Assembly: GCA_006515795.1 (NCBI GenBank)
Contig: VFMC01000026.1
Span: 656 to 9,798, forward strand
DNA length: 9,143 nucleotides
From: Acidimicrobiaceae bacterium
GTDB lineage: Bacteria; Actinomycetota; Acidimicrobiia; Acidimicrobiales; Ilumatobacteraceae
Direction: 5' to 3'
Part shown: positions 1 to 6,724 of the stretch, one piece after another
Numbering within the stretch: position 1 is the stretch's first letter
Layout of the letters: the number at the start of each line of letters is the position of its first letter
Made by a program: the position numbers and the translations under genes
Notes under the pieces: generated by a model
Seen by the model: the letters and a program-made list of their open reading frames with translations, nothing else
What the model was told of the DNA's origin: nothing
The model's database searches: none

Positions 1-318
1 TCCGACCTCACCGCACAAGCCGACGACGGCACCGCGTCGTCGAAGATCGCCGCCGGGCTCCTGTCCGACATCCAGACCCGCGTGCTGCTGCGCCAACCGC
101 CTGAGCAGATCGCCGCAGCGGTCGAGATGTTCGACCTCTCCGAACGCGAACGCGATTGGCTGAGCCAGCTCGTGCAAGGCCGAGCGATCTGGAAGATCGG
201 TGCCCGCACCGCCGTCGTTCAGACCGTGCTGACCGGCAACGAGCGCACCTTGTTCGATACCGATTCCGCGATGTCCAGTTCCGGTCTCGGCGCGGGCTTG
301 GGGGAGCGTGTCGGGTGA
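1..318 (+). CDS. VirB4-type conjugation ATPase, C-terminal fragment (5' end outside window)
   Basis: The first base is already in frame, and 105 codons run to a TGA at 316-318, so only the C-terminus is present. The fragment has the tail pattern of actinobacterial VirB4/TraC-like ATP-binding proteins: a stretch reading SDIQTRVLLRQPPEQIAAA, then an acidic helix (LSERERDWLSQL), then GRAIWKIGARTAVVQ and a terminal ERTLFDTDSAM. Proteins of this family are hexameric ATPases at the inner face of the membrane that energise assembly and substrate transfer in type IV secretion. The Walker motifs would lie upstream of the window and cannot be checked. The last 14 or so residues are Gly/Ser-rich and look like a disordered tail. 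The next gene starts inside this stop codon (GTGA overlap), implying an operon with translational coupling. Identification is by family resemblance of the tail only. Confidence 0.72.
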   Translation, partial: SDLTAQADDGTASSKIAAGLLSDIQTRVLLRQPPEQIAAAVEMFDLSERERDWLSQLVQGRAIWKIGARTAVVQTVLTGNERTLFDTDSAMSSSGLGAGLGERVG

Positions 319-1442
319 GTAGCCCGCCGGCGACGACTCGCTGGCCGATCGACGACATTCTGGCGCGCACCGACCTCGCTGCACTGTTGGACGAGTTCGC
401 CCAACCCGACCAACGTGCCCGTCGGTGGCACTGCCCGCTCGACGATCACGACGACAACCACGCCTCGGTCACAATGCACCGCGACCAGCGTGGCCACGAG
501 CGTTGGCGATGCTGGTCCGGCGACCAAGGCCACCGCGGAGACGCCGTCGACCTCGTCCAAGCCGTCCGTGGCAACACCCGCGCCGAAGCGATCGAGGAGC
601 TCGCAACACGAGCAGGATTGCAGCCCGGTCGCGAGCTCCCACCAATCGCACCACGCAAGCCGACGGCCCCGCCAGCCGTGGCGCTCGATGAGCGCGTCGT
701 CGCCTACGCCAACATCTGCGCACGATTGCTCTGGTCACCGCTCGGGGAGCCGGTGCGCGAGTGGCTCCACAATCGAGGCCTTGGCGATGAGGTACTCCGC
801 GCTAACCACGTCGGCGCCGACCCCGGCCGCGACCGACTGCGCCGATCACGCGGCATCCCATACGGGGCTGGCCCTGGAGCCACGTTCCCAGCCCTCGACG
901 CCAACAGCCAGATCCGCTACGTCCAAACACGAGCGCTCGAGCCGAGGCCGGGGTACGGCAAGTACGACAACCCCTCGGCGGCGCTCGCACCGAACCCGCG
1001 GCTCACGTGGGCCGTTCCGCCGAGCATCACCCAGCCAGGCCAGCTGCTGGTCTGCGAAGGCATCCCCGACGCCCTTATCGCCGCCCAAGCCGGCTACCGA
1101 TCCGTGGGCCTCCTCGGCACCAACGCACTCGACCCGACCGTCGCCGCCCGCATCGCCAACCTCGCCCTTCGAGACCACCTCGACGTCACCATCATCACCG
1201 ACAACGACGACAACGGGACCGGCAAACACCTCGGCCAGCAACTTGCCGAGCGACTTAGCGATGGTGGTCTGGTCGCGACGATTCTGGAGCCGCCCAAAGG
1301 ACACGACCTCACAAGTTGGGCGAATGAGTCTGGAACGTGGGCTGCCCATCTCGATCGGCGCGGCCTGGATGCGCGACTGCGCGGAGATCCGCCGACGAAC
1401 ACCGGTGGAGCCGCACTCCAAGCAGTCGGCTGGGCGCAGTAG
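315..1442 (+). CDS. CHC2 zinc-finger / TOPRIM primase-like protein
   Basis: This gene encodes 375 residues. I place the start at GTG 315: it overlaps the VirB4 stop and has GGGGGAG at 300-306, 8 nt upstream. An in-frame ATG at 156 lies well inside the VirB4 tail and is unlikely. Residues about 34-95 resemble a CHC2 primase zinc finger: WHCPLDDHDDNHASV, then RWRCWSGDQGHRGDAVDLV. A TOPRIM domain follows at about 243-320, with CEGIPDA (E248, D252) and the metal-binding DND (296-298) within ITDNDDNGTGKH. Families with this pairing synthesise primers or act on incoming single strands of plasmids and conjugative elements, which fits its place after VirB4. The finger is atypical: the second Cys of the usual C-x2-C is Gly69. 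It is far shorter than DnaG (about 600 residues) and has no visible helicase-interaction domain. An alternative is a non-priming TOPRIM protein. Confidence 0.75.
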   Translation: MSSPPATTRWPIDDILARTDLAALLDEFAQPDQRARRWHCPLDDHDDNHASVTMHRDQRGHERWRCWSGDQGHRGDAVDLVQAVRGNTRAEAIEELATRAGLQPGRELPPIAPRKPTAPPAVALDERVVAYANICARLLWSPLGEPVREWLHNRGLGDEVLRANHVGADPGRDRLRRSRGIPYGAGPGATFPALDANSQIRYVQTRALEPRPGYGKYDNPSAALAPNPRLTWAVPPSITQPGQLLVCEGIPDALIAAQAGYRSVGLLGTNALDPTVAARIANLALRDHLDVTIITDNDDNGTGKHLGQQLAERLSDGGLVATILEPPKGHDLTSWANESGTWAAHLDRRGLDARLRGDPPTNTGGAALQAVGWAQ

Positions 1443-1510
1443 ATGTCGTGGGCAAGCTGCGCCGACCCGTCGTCAGCCGTAGCCGCACGAACGTAGGAGG
1501 GATCAACTGG

Positions 1511-2470
1511 TCAAAACTGGTCGATGCCAGGTAGCTCAGTCGCGTAGATCCGGCCCGTCTGGCGTTTGGCCCATCGCATCAGCCCGAGGGCGCTGGGATG
1601 ATCTGTGGCGTGGATCATGTAGTAGTGGATGCGCCCATCCTCCGGGTCCCGGATTGGCTGCGGGAGCACGTATGTGTAACCGAGAGCGTAGAGGCGGTCG
1701 ACATAGCGCTGGAGCAGGGCAACGCTGGGCTGTCGAGATTCCCACAGGTCCCACCAGGCATCGCGACCGCCCATCACGTGGTCCAGTGTCGCCGGACTCA
1801 TCGAGTCGGGGTAGCGCGTTCGATTGCCGGTCCAGAGCCGATAGATCGCTTGATGCGTGTTGAACAGAATCCAGAGTTCAACCTTGCATTCAGCCGGGCG
1901 TCGTCGGGCATCAGGTTTGGGCACGAGAGTTTTGTAAGCGGCGAGCCGCTCGACCGTGGTCCAGGCCAGTTCCGTGCTGTTCGGGTCGAGGAACGCGAAG
2001 CATGGCTTGGTTCGGTCAATCACGCCACCATCGAGTAGCTCTGGAATAGCGATGTTGCAATCGCTTGCAGGATGCAGGTGGCACCGCTTCCGAAGGCGGG
2101 GGGCAAGCTGTTCGAGGCGGTCACGTAACCGCGCATTCGAGGTGGGGTCTTGTTCAATGAGATGAAGGGCTCGGAACGCGTCGGACTCAGCGGCAACTAC
2201 GGCCGAACCGTCGCGAAGCGCGCCGCGGTACTCGCCTTCACCCTGGCCGGCGAACCCATCGATGTAAGTGCCCCCGCCGGCGATACGGACGTACCCGCCT
2301 CGTAGATAGAGGCGCAGGATCTCAAGCTTGTCGATCGTCCAGCCATGGAACTCGCGCAGCTGCGTCGCAAGGTCCTTCGCTACTGGTTGGTGTGCAGCGG
2401 CCTCGATTTCGATGGTGAGGGCAGCCAGATCAACTTCGTTCAAAAACGACAGTTGCTCATGGCCGCTCAT
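1511..2470 (-). CDS. tcmP: Three-Cys-motif partner protein TcmP
   Basis: This gene encodes 319 residues. Its ATG overlaps the stop of the upstream DUF5131 gene (ATGA at 2467-2470), so it is the second gene of a translationally coupled pair. It matches the TcmP family, named for regularly neighbouring DUF5131 proteins. Visible hallmarks are a helical lead-in ending at HGWTIDKLEIL (42-52), the glycine-rich YIDGFAGQGEG (69-79), HLIEQDP (103-109) and CFAFLDPNSTELAW (157-170). YIDGFAG resembles motif I of class I SAM-dependent methyltransferases, and the acid in HLIEQDP and the FLDP segment are placed like motifs II and IV. A methyltransferase-like fold is therefore likely, but activity is an inference. 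I know of no settled function. The block has lower GC than the backbone genes (hand count 33/60 at 1861-1920), consistent with acquired cargo. It is convergent with the primase gene, with 68 bp between the two stop codons. Confidence 0.85.
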   Translation of the reverse strand: MSGHEQLSFLNEVDLAALTIEIEAAAHQPVAKDLATQLREFHGWTIDKLEILRLYLRGGYVRIAGGGTYIDGFAGQGEGEYRGALRDGSAVVAAESDAFRALHLIEQDPTSNARLRDRLEQLAPRLRKRCHLHPASDCNIAIPELLDGGVIDRTKPCFAFLDPNSTELAWTTVERLAAYKTLVPKPDARRRPAECKVELWILFNTHQAIYRLWTGNRTRYPDSMSPATLDHVMGGRDAWWDLWESRQPSVALLQRYVDRLYALGYTYVLPQPIRDPEDGRIHYYMIHATDHPSALGLMRWAKRQTGRIYATELPGIDQF

Positions 2471-3216
2471 GAGGCATGGCGAACGGGCATATCGCTGTGT
2501 ATCTGACCATCAAGAAGTCGTCCGCCTGCTTTCGGGGTGCGGCCGCCCCACTGCTTGAAGAAGAATGGAACGTCTGCGGACGTGCACTGGTCGCGCAGCG
2601 ACCGAACCCAGTTGAGTTCGACCGGTCGGTAGCTCGGACCGGACTCCCCACCCGCAATGACCCAGTCGATACCGTCGAGCGAGAGCGACGGTAAGGCACC
2701 GAGGAGGGGTTCACACGACAGGAATCGGACGGAGGCTTGTTCGACAGAGGCGAGGTCCCTGGCTCGGAATGTGTAGCGATCAGTCTCGATGCTCACGCCG
2801 ATCCATAGGTTCGCTGGCCATTCGAGACTGTCCGCGATTCGTGCGAGCCGGCTCGACCGCTTGGTAAGGAGTTGATAGGTGTGCCGAGGCGTGTCGTCGA
2901 TCACGGCAAAGACGTCTCGAATGAAGGCGATTGGGACCCGACGATGAAACAGGTCGCTCATCGAATTCACAAACACAAGTCGCGGTGAGCGCCACCCCCG
3001 CGGTTGATCGAGTGCGTCTGGGTGGCACGTCAAGCCAAAGCCTGGTCCACTCGTGCGGGGGTCGCCGTCGTTGCAGTATTTGCTGACCCCCATCGCCTTG
3101 AGTCGCCGTGACAGCGCGAGTGCGTAGCAGTTGTCGCACCCGGGGCTGACGCGATCACAACCGGTCGTCGGGTTCCACGTCGCCTCTGTCCACTCGATTC
3201 GGGATCGATCACTCAT
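2467..3216 (-). CDS. DUF5131 / phage Gp37-Gp68 family three-Cys-motif protein
   Basis: This gene encodes 249 residues, close to the family's usual length. The ATG has GAGG at 3225-3228, 8 nt upstream. The N-terminus carries the diagnostic TWNPTTGC...PGCDNCYA pattern, with C20-x6-C27-x2-C30, spaced differently from the C-x3-C-x2-C of classic radical SAM enzymes but similarly placed to hold an Fe-S cluster. Other family blocks are FVNSMSDLFH (82-91), YQLLTKR (114-120), NLWIGVSIET (136-145), FLSCEPLLG (165-173), IDWVIAGGESG (183-193) and FFFKQWGG (218-225). The regular strand-helix repeats suit a TIM-barrel-like fold. These proteins occur in phages and mobile elements. The reaction and substrate are not established as far as I know. 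It is the first gene of the operon with tcmP, whose start overlaps its stop, so the two products probably act together. A nucleic-acid-modifying pair is an inference. Confidence 0.87.
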   Translation of the reverse strand: MSDRSRIEWTEATWNPTTGCDRVSPGCDNCYALALSRRLKAMGVSKYCNDGDPRTSGPGFGLTCHPDALDQPRGWRSPRLVFVNSMSDLFHRRVPIAFIRDVFAVIDDTPRHTYQLLTKRSSRLARIADSLEWPANLWIGVSIETDRYTFRARDLASVEQASVRFLSCEPLLGALPSLSLDGIDWVIAGGESGPSYRPVELNWVRSLRDQCTSADVPFFFKQWGGRTPKAGGRLLDGQIHSDMPVRHAS

Positions 3217-3263
3217 GCCTTCTACCTCGGTCAGTTCGTCGAATTCCCGTGCGCCCTGACCCG

Positions 3264-3274
3264 CACGTTACGTG
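3264..3274. promoter_or_regulatory. 11-bp palindrome upstream of the DUF5131-tcmP operon
   Basis: The sequence CACGTTACGTG is a perfect inverted repeat of 5-bp arms around one base. It lies 48 bp upstream of the DUF5131 start codon, where an operator or promoter element for the minus-strand operon could be. No clear -10/-35 pair is visible to me. In GC-rich DNA a palindrome this short can arise by chance, so this is only a candidate site. Confidence 0.2.
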
Positions 3275-3469
3275 GCCGGTGTGACATCCCTGCATGAGCG
3301 GAGTCTTGTCGACCGAGACATCCCACCCGGGCCAATCGCTGGAACCGCTCAAATTCTGTGGCATGCGACCCGGATCGAGGCGGGCAGCGGGTCGCTCCCG
3401 CTACTTGGCGAGATTGGGCTCGGCTACTGCGTTCGTGGCGCTGTCAGCAATCTCGGGGTGGGGAGTCGT

Positions 3470-3485
3470 TGCATGAAGTCATGCA
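3470..3485. repeat. Inverted repeat across the stop codon of the minus-strand unknown gene
   Basis: The sequence TGCATGA-AG-TCATGCA has perfect 7-bp arms around a 2-base spacer. It straddles the TGA stop (3479-3481) of the minus-strand gene at 3479-4210. There is no T-run after it on either strand and the loop is too small for a good hairpin, so it is unlikely to be an intrinsic terminator. A dimeric protein-binding site or a recombination-type site is possible, but nothing else supports either. Confidence 0.3.
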
Positions 3486-4210
3486 GCGAGTGCTTGGTGG
3501 ATGTGGTTGGCGACGCTGTGTCGGGCGCGGGGGATGTTGATTCGGGTGCCGGCCTTCACCGGTGGTTCGGGGAGGTCGAGGGCGGGGATCAGGACGCCGT
3601 TGATGTAGTGGGTCCACTGGGTGGGGCTGATCTCGCCTCGATTGATGCCGTCGTTGATGGCCGTTCGGAAGTCGACGAACGCCAGCCGGTTGACGATCGT
3701 GTCCTCCTGTTCGCCGTGGAGGTTGGTGCCGATCATCCAGTCGAAGTGGTGAGCGTCCGTGGGCGTGAAGTGGTCGGCATGCCGTTGGCGGGTGGCGTGG
3801 CGGCGTTGGTGTCGGCGGCCGGCGCGTCGGGTAAGCACCTCGCACAGACGGCCGCGCCCTTCGAGACTGACCGCGAGGCCCGGCTCGCACAACAGGGCTG
3901 CGAGGTCCGCCAGCAAATCATCGCAGGACTCGGCGGGCATACCTCGATGTGCGGCGCGCAGACGGCTGGACAGCGCAATCAGCAGAACGATGTGGGGTTC
4001 CACGTGCGGCCGTCGGCCGACGGGCATGTCGAGCAGGGCGAGGACGATTCTGTCCGCCCGGTCTTGGCGGGTGAAGTCGCGGAGCGCGCCGATGAGCGCC
4101 CCGATGTCGTTGACTCCGTCGAACGCCCGGTGGTCGGCGGGCCAGTTCCGTGGGAGCGGTTGGCCGGCGAGGGCCTGCTCGAGTGTTCGGAGTTGCGTAC
4201 CGAGATACAT
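3479..4210 (-). CDS. Conserved-looking protein of unknown function, divergent from the coupling-protein gene
   Basis: This gene encodes 243 residues. The start ATG at 4208-4210 has a textbook AGGAGG at 4216-4221, 5 nt upstream, which is the best ribosome binding site in the window. Third codon positions are mostly G or C, supporting this frame over the long antisense frames. I do not recognise the family. The protein is soluble, with no signal peptide or membrane segment. Its first half is helical with a leucine-rich stretch (RADRIVLALLDMPVG; HIVLLIALSSRLRAAH). Its middle has a very basic run (RRAGRRHQRRHATRQRH, about residues 130-146), which could contact nucleic acid or be a linker. The C-terminal third (FDWMIGTNLHGEQEDTIV to the end) is aromatic and ordered. 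It is divergent from the coupling-protein gene, with the 12-bp repeat array between them, a common position for an autoregulated DNA-binding protein. That role is inference only. Confidence 0.72.
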   Translation of the reverse strand: MYLGTQLRTLEQALAGQPLPRNWPADHRAFDGVNDIGALIGALRDFTRQDRADRIVLALLDMPVGRRPHVEPHIVLLIALSSRLRAAHRGMPAESCDDLLADLAALLCEPGLAVSLEGRGRLCEVLTRRAGRRHQRRHATRQRHADHFTPTDAHHFDWMIGTNLHGEQEDTIVNRLAFVDFRTAINDGINRGEISPTQWTHYINGVLIPALDLPEPPVKAGTRINIPRARHSVANHIHQALAA

Positions 4211-4258
4211 GGTTGCCTCCTAGGCGTTGGGCTGACGGAGGCGATAGTGCGATTTGGG

Positions 4259-4326
4259 GTTCCCGGCGATGTTCCCTGTCAGGTTCCCGATTCGGTTCCC
4301 GATCAGGGGTTTCTGTTCCCGATGGG
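4259..4326 (+). repeat. 12-bp iteron array A, five units, in the divergent intergenic region
   Basis: GTTCCC begins at 4259, 4271, 4283 and 4295, exactly 12 bp apart, and again at 4315 after an 8-bp interruption. The units are GTTCCCGGCGAT, GTTCCCTGTCAG, GTTCCCGATTCG, GTTCCCGATCAG and GTTCCCGATGGG. The array lies between the start codons of the minus-strand unknown gene (4210) and the coupling protein (4336), ending 9 bp before the latter. A 12-bp period places units on nearly the same face of the helix about every turn, as expected for cooperative protein binding. Candidate roles are an operator for one or both divergent genes, an iteron-type replication origin, or accessory sites for transfer. 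A second copy in opposite orientation lies at 8229-8264. Confidence 0.85.
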
Positions 4327-4335
4327 TGCGCTGTG

Positions 4336-6624
4336 ATGCCTCGGGAGCGTGTCGAGCCGCCCGGTGCCGGGCTCGAGGTGGTGGTTGTTGCCGCCGGCGC
4401 GGCAGCGGTCGTGGCTGGCATGGTCACGGCGGGAGGTGCATGGCTGTCGGCGTGGTTCTCCGGCGGTCGCGTCGGAGGTGGACTCGCCGATTGGTTGCGC
4501 GTCACGGTCCGTCTGGCACGAGGCGAATCGCCTTCAGCTGCGTGGGGTGGGCTGGCAACCGGTCTTCCATCGACCGGCGCCTACTGGGCGTGCACTTCTG
4601 CGGTGGGTCTCGTGGCAGTGGCCGTCGTGACGGCCGCGGCGATGATGTGGCGACGAACGACGACGCCCTCGCGTGCACGGTTCGGTCAGCCGTTGGACGC
4701 ACGGATCGCGGGTCGCGGCGACGTGACTCCGCTGCGGGTTGATGGCCTGGTGCCGCCGAGTGGTCGGATGCTGCTGGGTCGTCACGCCGGGTCGGGGCGA
4801 GTCCTCGCGACCGAGGATCGCGAGCGGAGCGCGTTGTCCGGCAGAGCAGCCGTCCGGCAGGGTTCGAGAGGGTCGGTGGCCTTGATCGGACCGACGGGGT
4901 CGGGCAAGACGGCGTTGGCGGCGTCGGCTGTGGCGACGTGGGATGGCCCGGCGGTAGTGGTATCGGTGAAGCGCGACCTGTACGACGTCACGGTCGCGGC
5001 TCGCGCCGACAAGGGCGAGTTGGCGGTGTTCGATCCGGCAGCTTCGACGGGTTTGCCGTCGGCGCGTTGGTCACCGTTGCAGCGGGTGGGTACAGCGGGC
5101 GAGGCGCTGCGCACCGGGCGTGCGCTGGCGCAAGCAATCCCGCGCAACGGGGTTACCGGGGCGGACTACTGGGCCAAGCATGGCGAGAGCCTGCTGGGTT
5201 CGTTCATGTGCGTCGCCGGCTTGTCGCAGCTCGTCGCGCTGGAGGGCGCGGAAGGCGCCGAGCCGGTGAACATGCAGCAGATCGCGACGTGGGTGTCGAC
5301 CGTGGCGATGGCGACGGACCCGGTGATCAACGCTCTGCTTCGACGGGGTCTGGAGGATGACCAGCCGCCCCGCGTGCAGTTGATGGCCCGCCATGCGGCG
5401 TCGGCGTTCATCGGTCTGTCCCGTGAGGATGATCGGATTCGTTCGTCGATCTATGCAACTGCTCGGCTGGCGGTCGAACCGTGGCTGGAGCCGTCGGTGG
5501 CGCATTCGGCGACCACCGATCCTCGCCAGTTCTACGACGTCGGCGGCGAGTGGCAGCAGTCCCCGAGGTTCATCAACTTGGAGTGGTTGATGGGCGGCGG
5601 CGATGGGCGGTCGAACACGCTGTACCTGGCGGCACCGCAAACCGAGTTCGAACGGCTCTCACCGGTGCTGGGCGGCCTACTCGCCGAGTTGAAGGACTCG
5701 ATCCACACGTGGGACATCGCCGGCCGCAAGCTGAGCAAGCCAGTGCTCTTCCTCATCGACGAGACCGGGCAGCTGGAGCTCGGTTGGCTGCCTGGCGAGG
5801 TGTCGACGATCGCCGCGCTCGGCGCGTTCTACGTGACCTGCTGGCAGAGCCTGAGCCAGATCCAGCACCGTTACGCATCGCTGGCCGACACCGTGCTCGG
5901 CGGTCACCGATCCAAAGTGTTCTTCGCCGGGATCGACGACGCCGCGACGCTGCGCTACTTGCACACCGTCACCGGCAGCGAACACGTCGCTCGCCGATCC
6001 TGGTCGGCCGACGTGTGGTCGGGCGGCGGGCGGGGTCGCCGTTCGATCTCGGAATCCCAACAACGCGAGGAGCTCGTCCCCAACCATCTTGTGCGGACGA
6101 TGGTTCCTGGTGAGGCGGTGTTGCTGCATGGCACACTCCCCCCGATTCACCTGCGCGCCGTGAGGTGGTGGACGGAACGGCGACTGCGTGACCTGTTCCC
6201 GAGTACCCGACCTGATGTAGTCACGTGTCCGCTGACTGCCAACGCCGCCGAAGTGTCAGGGCCGGTGTTGGACGCCTCGACACTCGAGTTCTCCCGGAGC
6301 CGTTTGCCCCGACCTGAGACCGGGCCGGTCTCGCCGGACGCGACTGGCCGTGCCCGTACACGTCGCATGAACGCCAACGGCCAGCTGACGATGGACCTCG
6401 AAGCCGTCGCCTCCGCCGACACCCCCGACACCGTCGAGCCGACGGTGGCCGTCGATGACAGCGCCTCGGGCGTCGGCTTGCGAGCCGTCAACAGGGTCGC
6501 CGGGCGGTGCGAGCGTTGCACCGAGCCGATCGCGCCGAACGCCGGCTCCGTCCGCGTTCTGAACAACCGAGAAGTGATGGTGTGCTGGCCGAAATGCGCC
6601 AAGGAACCCGCACCGGGAAGGTGA
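4336..6624 (+). CDS. VirD4/TraG-type type IV secretion coupling ATPase
   Basis: This gene encodes 762 residues. The only credible in-frame starts are ATG 4336 or GTG 4333; an earlier ATG at 4150 lies inside the opposing gene. No clear Shine-Dalgarno precedes it. Two membrane segments (about 15-37 and 83-105) precede the cytoplasmic ATPase, as usual for VirD4 proteins. Motifs are Walker A GPTGSGKT (185-192), Walker B VLFLIDET with D475-E476, and CWQSLSQI (502-509), matching the family's glutamine motif after Walker B. The family couples the relaxase-DNA complex to the secretion channel at the inner membrane. After about residue 620 there is a low-complexity Pro/Asp/Thr-rich linker, then a short Cys-rich tail with C725-x2-C728 and C750-x3-C754 that could bind zinc. 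GC is high (42/60 at 5041-5100), matching the backbone. FtsK/TraB-type pumps are less likely because of the two N-terminal membrane segments and the VirB4 neighbour. Confidence 0.87.
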   Translation: MPRERVEPPGAGLEVVVVAAGAAAVVAGMVTAGGAWLSAWFSGGRVGGGLADWLRVTVRLARGESPSAAWGGLATGLPSTGAYWACTSAVGLVAVAVVTAAAMMWRRTTTPSRARFGQPLDARIAGRGDVTPLRVDGLVPPSGRMLLGRHAGSGRVLATEDRERSALSGRAAVRQGSRGSVALIGPTGSGKTALAASAVATWDGPAVVVSVKRDLYDVTVAARADKGELAVFDPAASTGLPSARWSPLQRVGTAGEALRTGRALAQAIPRNGVTGADYWAKHGESLLGSFMCVAGLSQLVALEGAEGAEPVNMQQIATWVSTVAMATDPVINALLRRGLEDDQPPRVQLMARHAASAFIGLSREDDRIRSSIYATARLAVEPWLEPSVAHSATTDPRQFYDVGGEWQQSPRFINLEWLMGGGDGRSNTLYLAAPQTEFERLSPVLGGLLAELKDSIHTWDIAGRKLSKPVLFLIDETGQLELGWLPGEVSTIAALGAFYVTCWQSLSQIQHRYASLADTVLGGHRSKVFFAGIDDAATLRYLHTVTGSEHVARRSWSADVWSGGGRGRRSISESQQREELVPNHLVRTMVPGEAVLLHGTLPPIHLRAVRWWTERRLRDLFPSTRPDVVTCPLTANAAEVSGPVLDASTLEFSRSRLPRPETGPVSPDATGRARTRRMNANGQLTMDLEAVASADTPDTVEPTVAVDDSASGVGLRAVNRVAGRCERCTEPIAPNAGSVRVLNNREVMVCWPKCAKEPAPGR

Positions 6625-6687
6625 ACTTCCTCCCAGTCGTGTCATCGCGAGTCCGAGGGCCCTGTCGCCGCCCTGTGCCGCGATGAC

Positions 6688-6717
6688 CCACCTCGGCAAG
6701 CGCATTCGACGAGGTGG
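6688..6717 (+). promoter_or_regulatory. Hairpin covering the ribosome binding site of the DUF3644 gene
   Basis: CCACCTCG (6688-6695) and CGAGGTGG (6710-6717) are perfect 8-bp complements separated by 14 nt. The right arm contains GAGG (6711-6714), the best Shine-Dalgarno candidate for the ATG at 6725. In the transcript this hairpin would bury the ribosome binding site. A direct repeat GATGACC (6682-6688 and 6717-6723) touches both sides of the hairpin. No T-run follows, so it does not look like a terminator for the upstream gene. Control of translation is an inference from position. Confidence 0.5.
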
Positions 6718-6724
6718 ATGACCA

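Noticed and set aside
415..1482. A 355-codon plus-strand open frame overlapping the primase gene
   Set aside because: The product is Ser/Thr/Pro/Arg-rich low-complexity sequence typical of a shifted GC-rich frame; the primase frame carries clear domains.
3294..3476. A 60-codon plus-strand frame with a basic then hydrophobic end (SATAFVALSAISGWGVVA), like a truncated membrane leader
   Set aside because: There is no ribosome binding site before either possible ATG (3294, 3363) and the frame ends within the hydrophobic stretch. It might be a remnant of a broken gene, but nothing confirms it.
4254..4322. A repeated tetrapeptide of the FPIR type in a plus-strand frame across array A, also seen in a minus-strand frame across array B
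   Set aside because: It simply reflects translation of the 12-bp DNA repeat; neither frame looks like a gene, so the repeat is treated as a DNA signal.
3272..4336. A 354-codon plus-strand open frame
   Set aside because: It is antisense to the 243-residue minus-strand gene, which has an excellent ribosome binding site and strong G/C third positions. The plus frame has no good binding site and its residue pattern is poor in ordered segments.
6615..6624. GGGAAGGTGA at the coupling-protein stop, identical to part of array B
   Set aside because: It is a single 10-base match without a second unit at 12-bp spacing and lies in coding sequence, so chance is sufficient.
6688..6717. Intrinsic terminator after the coupling-protein gene
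   Set aside because: The stem is followed by GATGACC rather than a T-run, and its right arm contains the next gene's ribosome binding site; a translation-control reading fits better.
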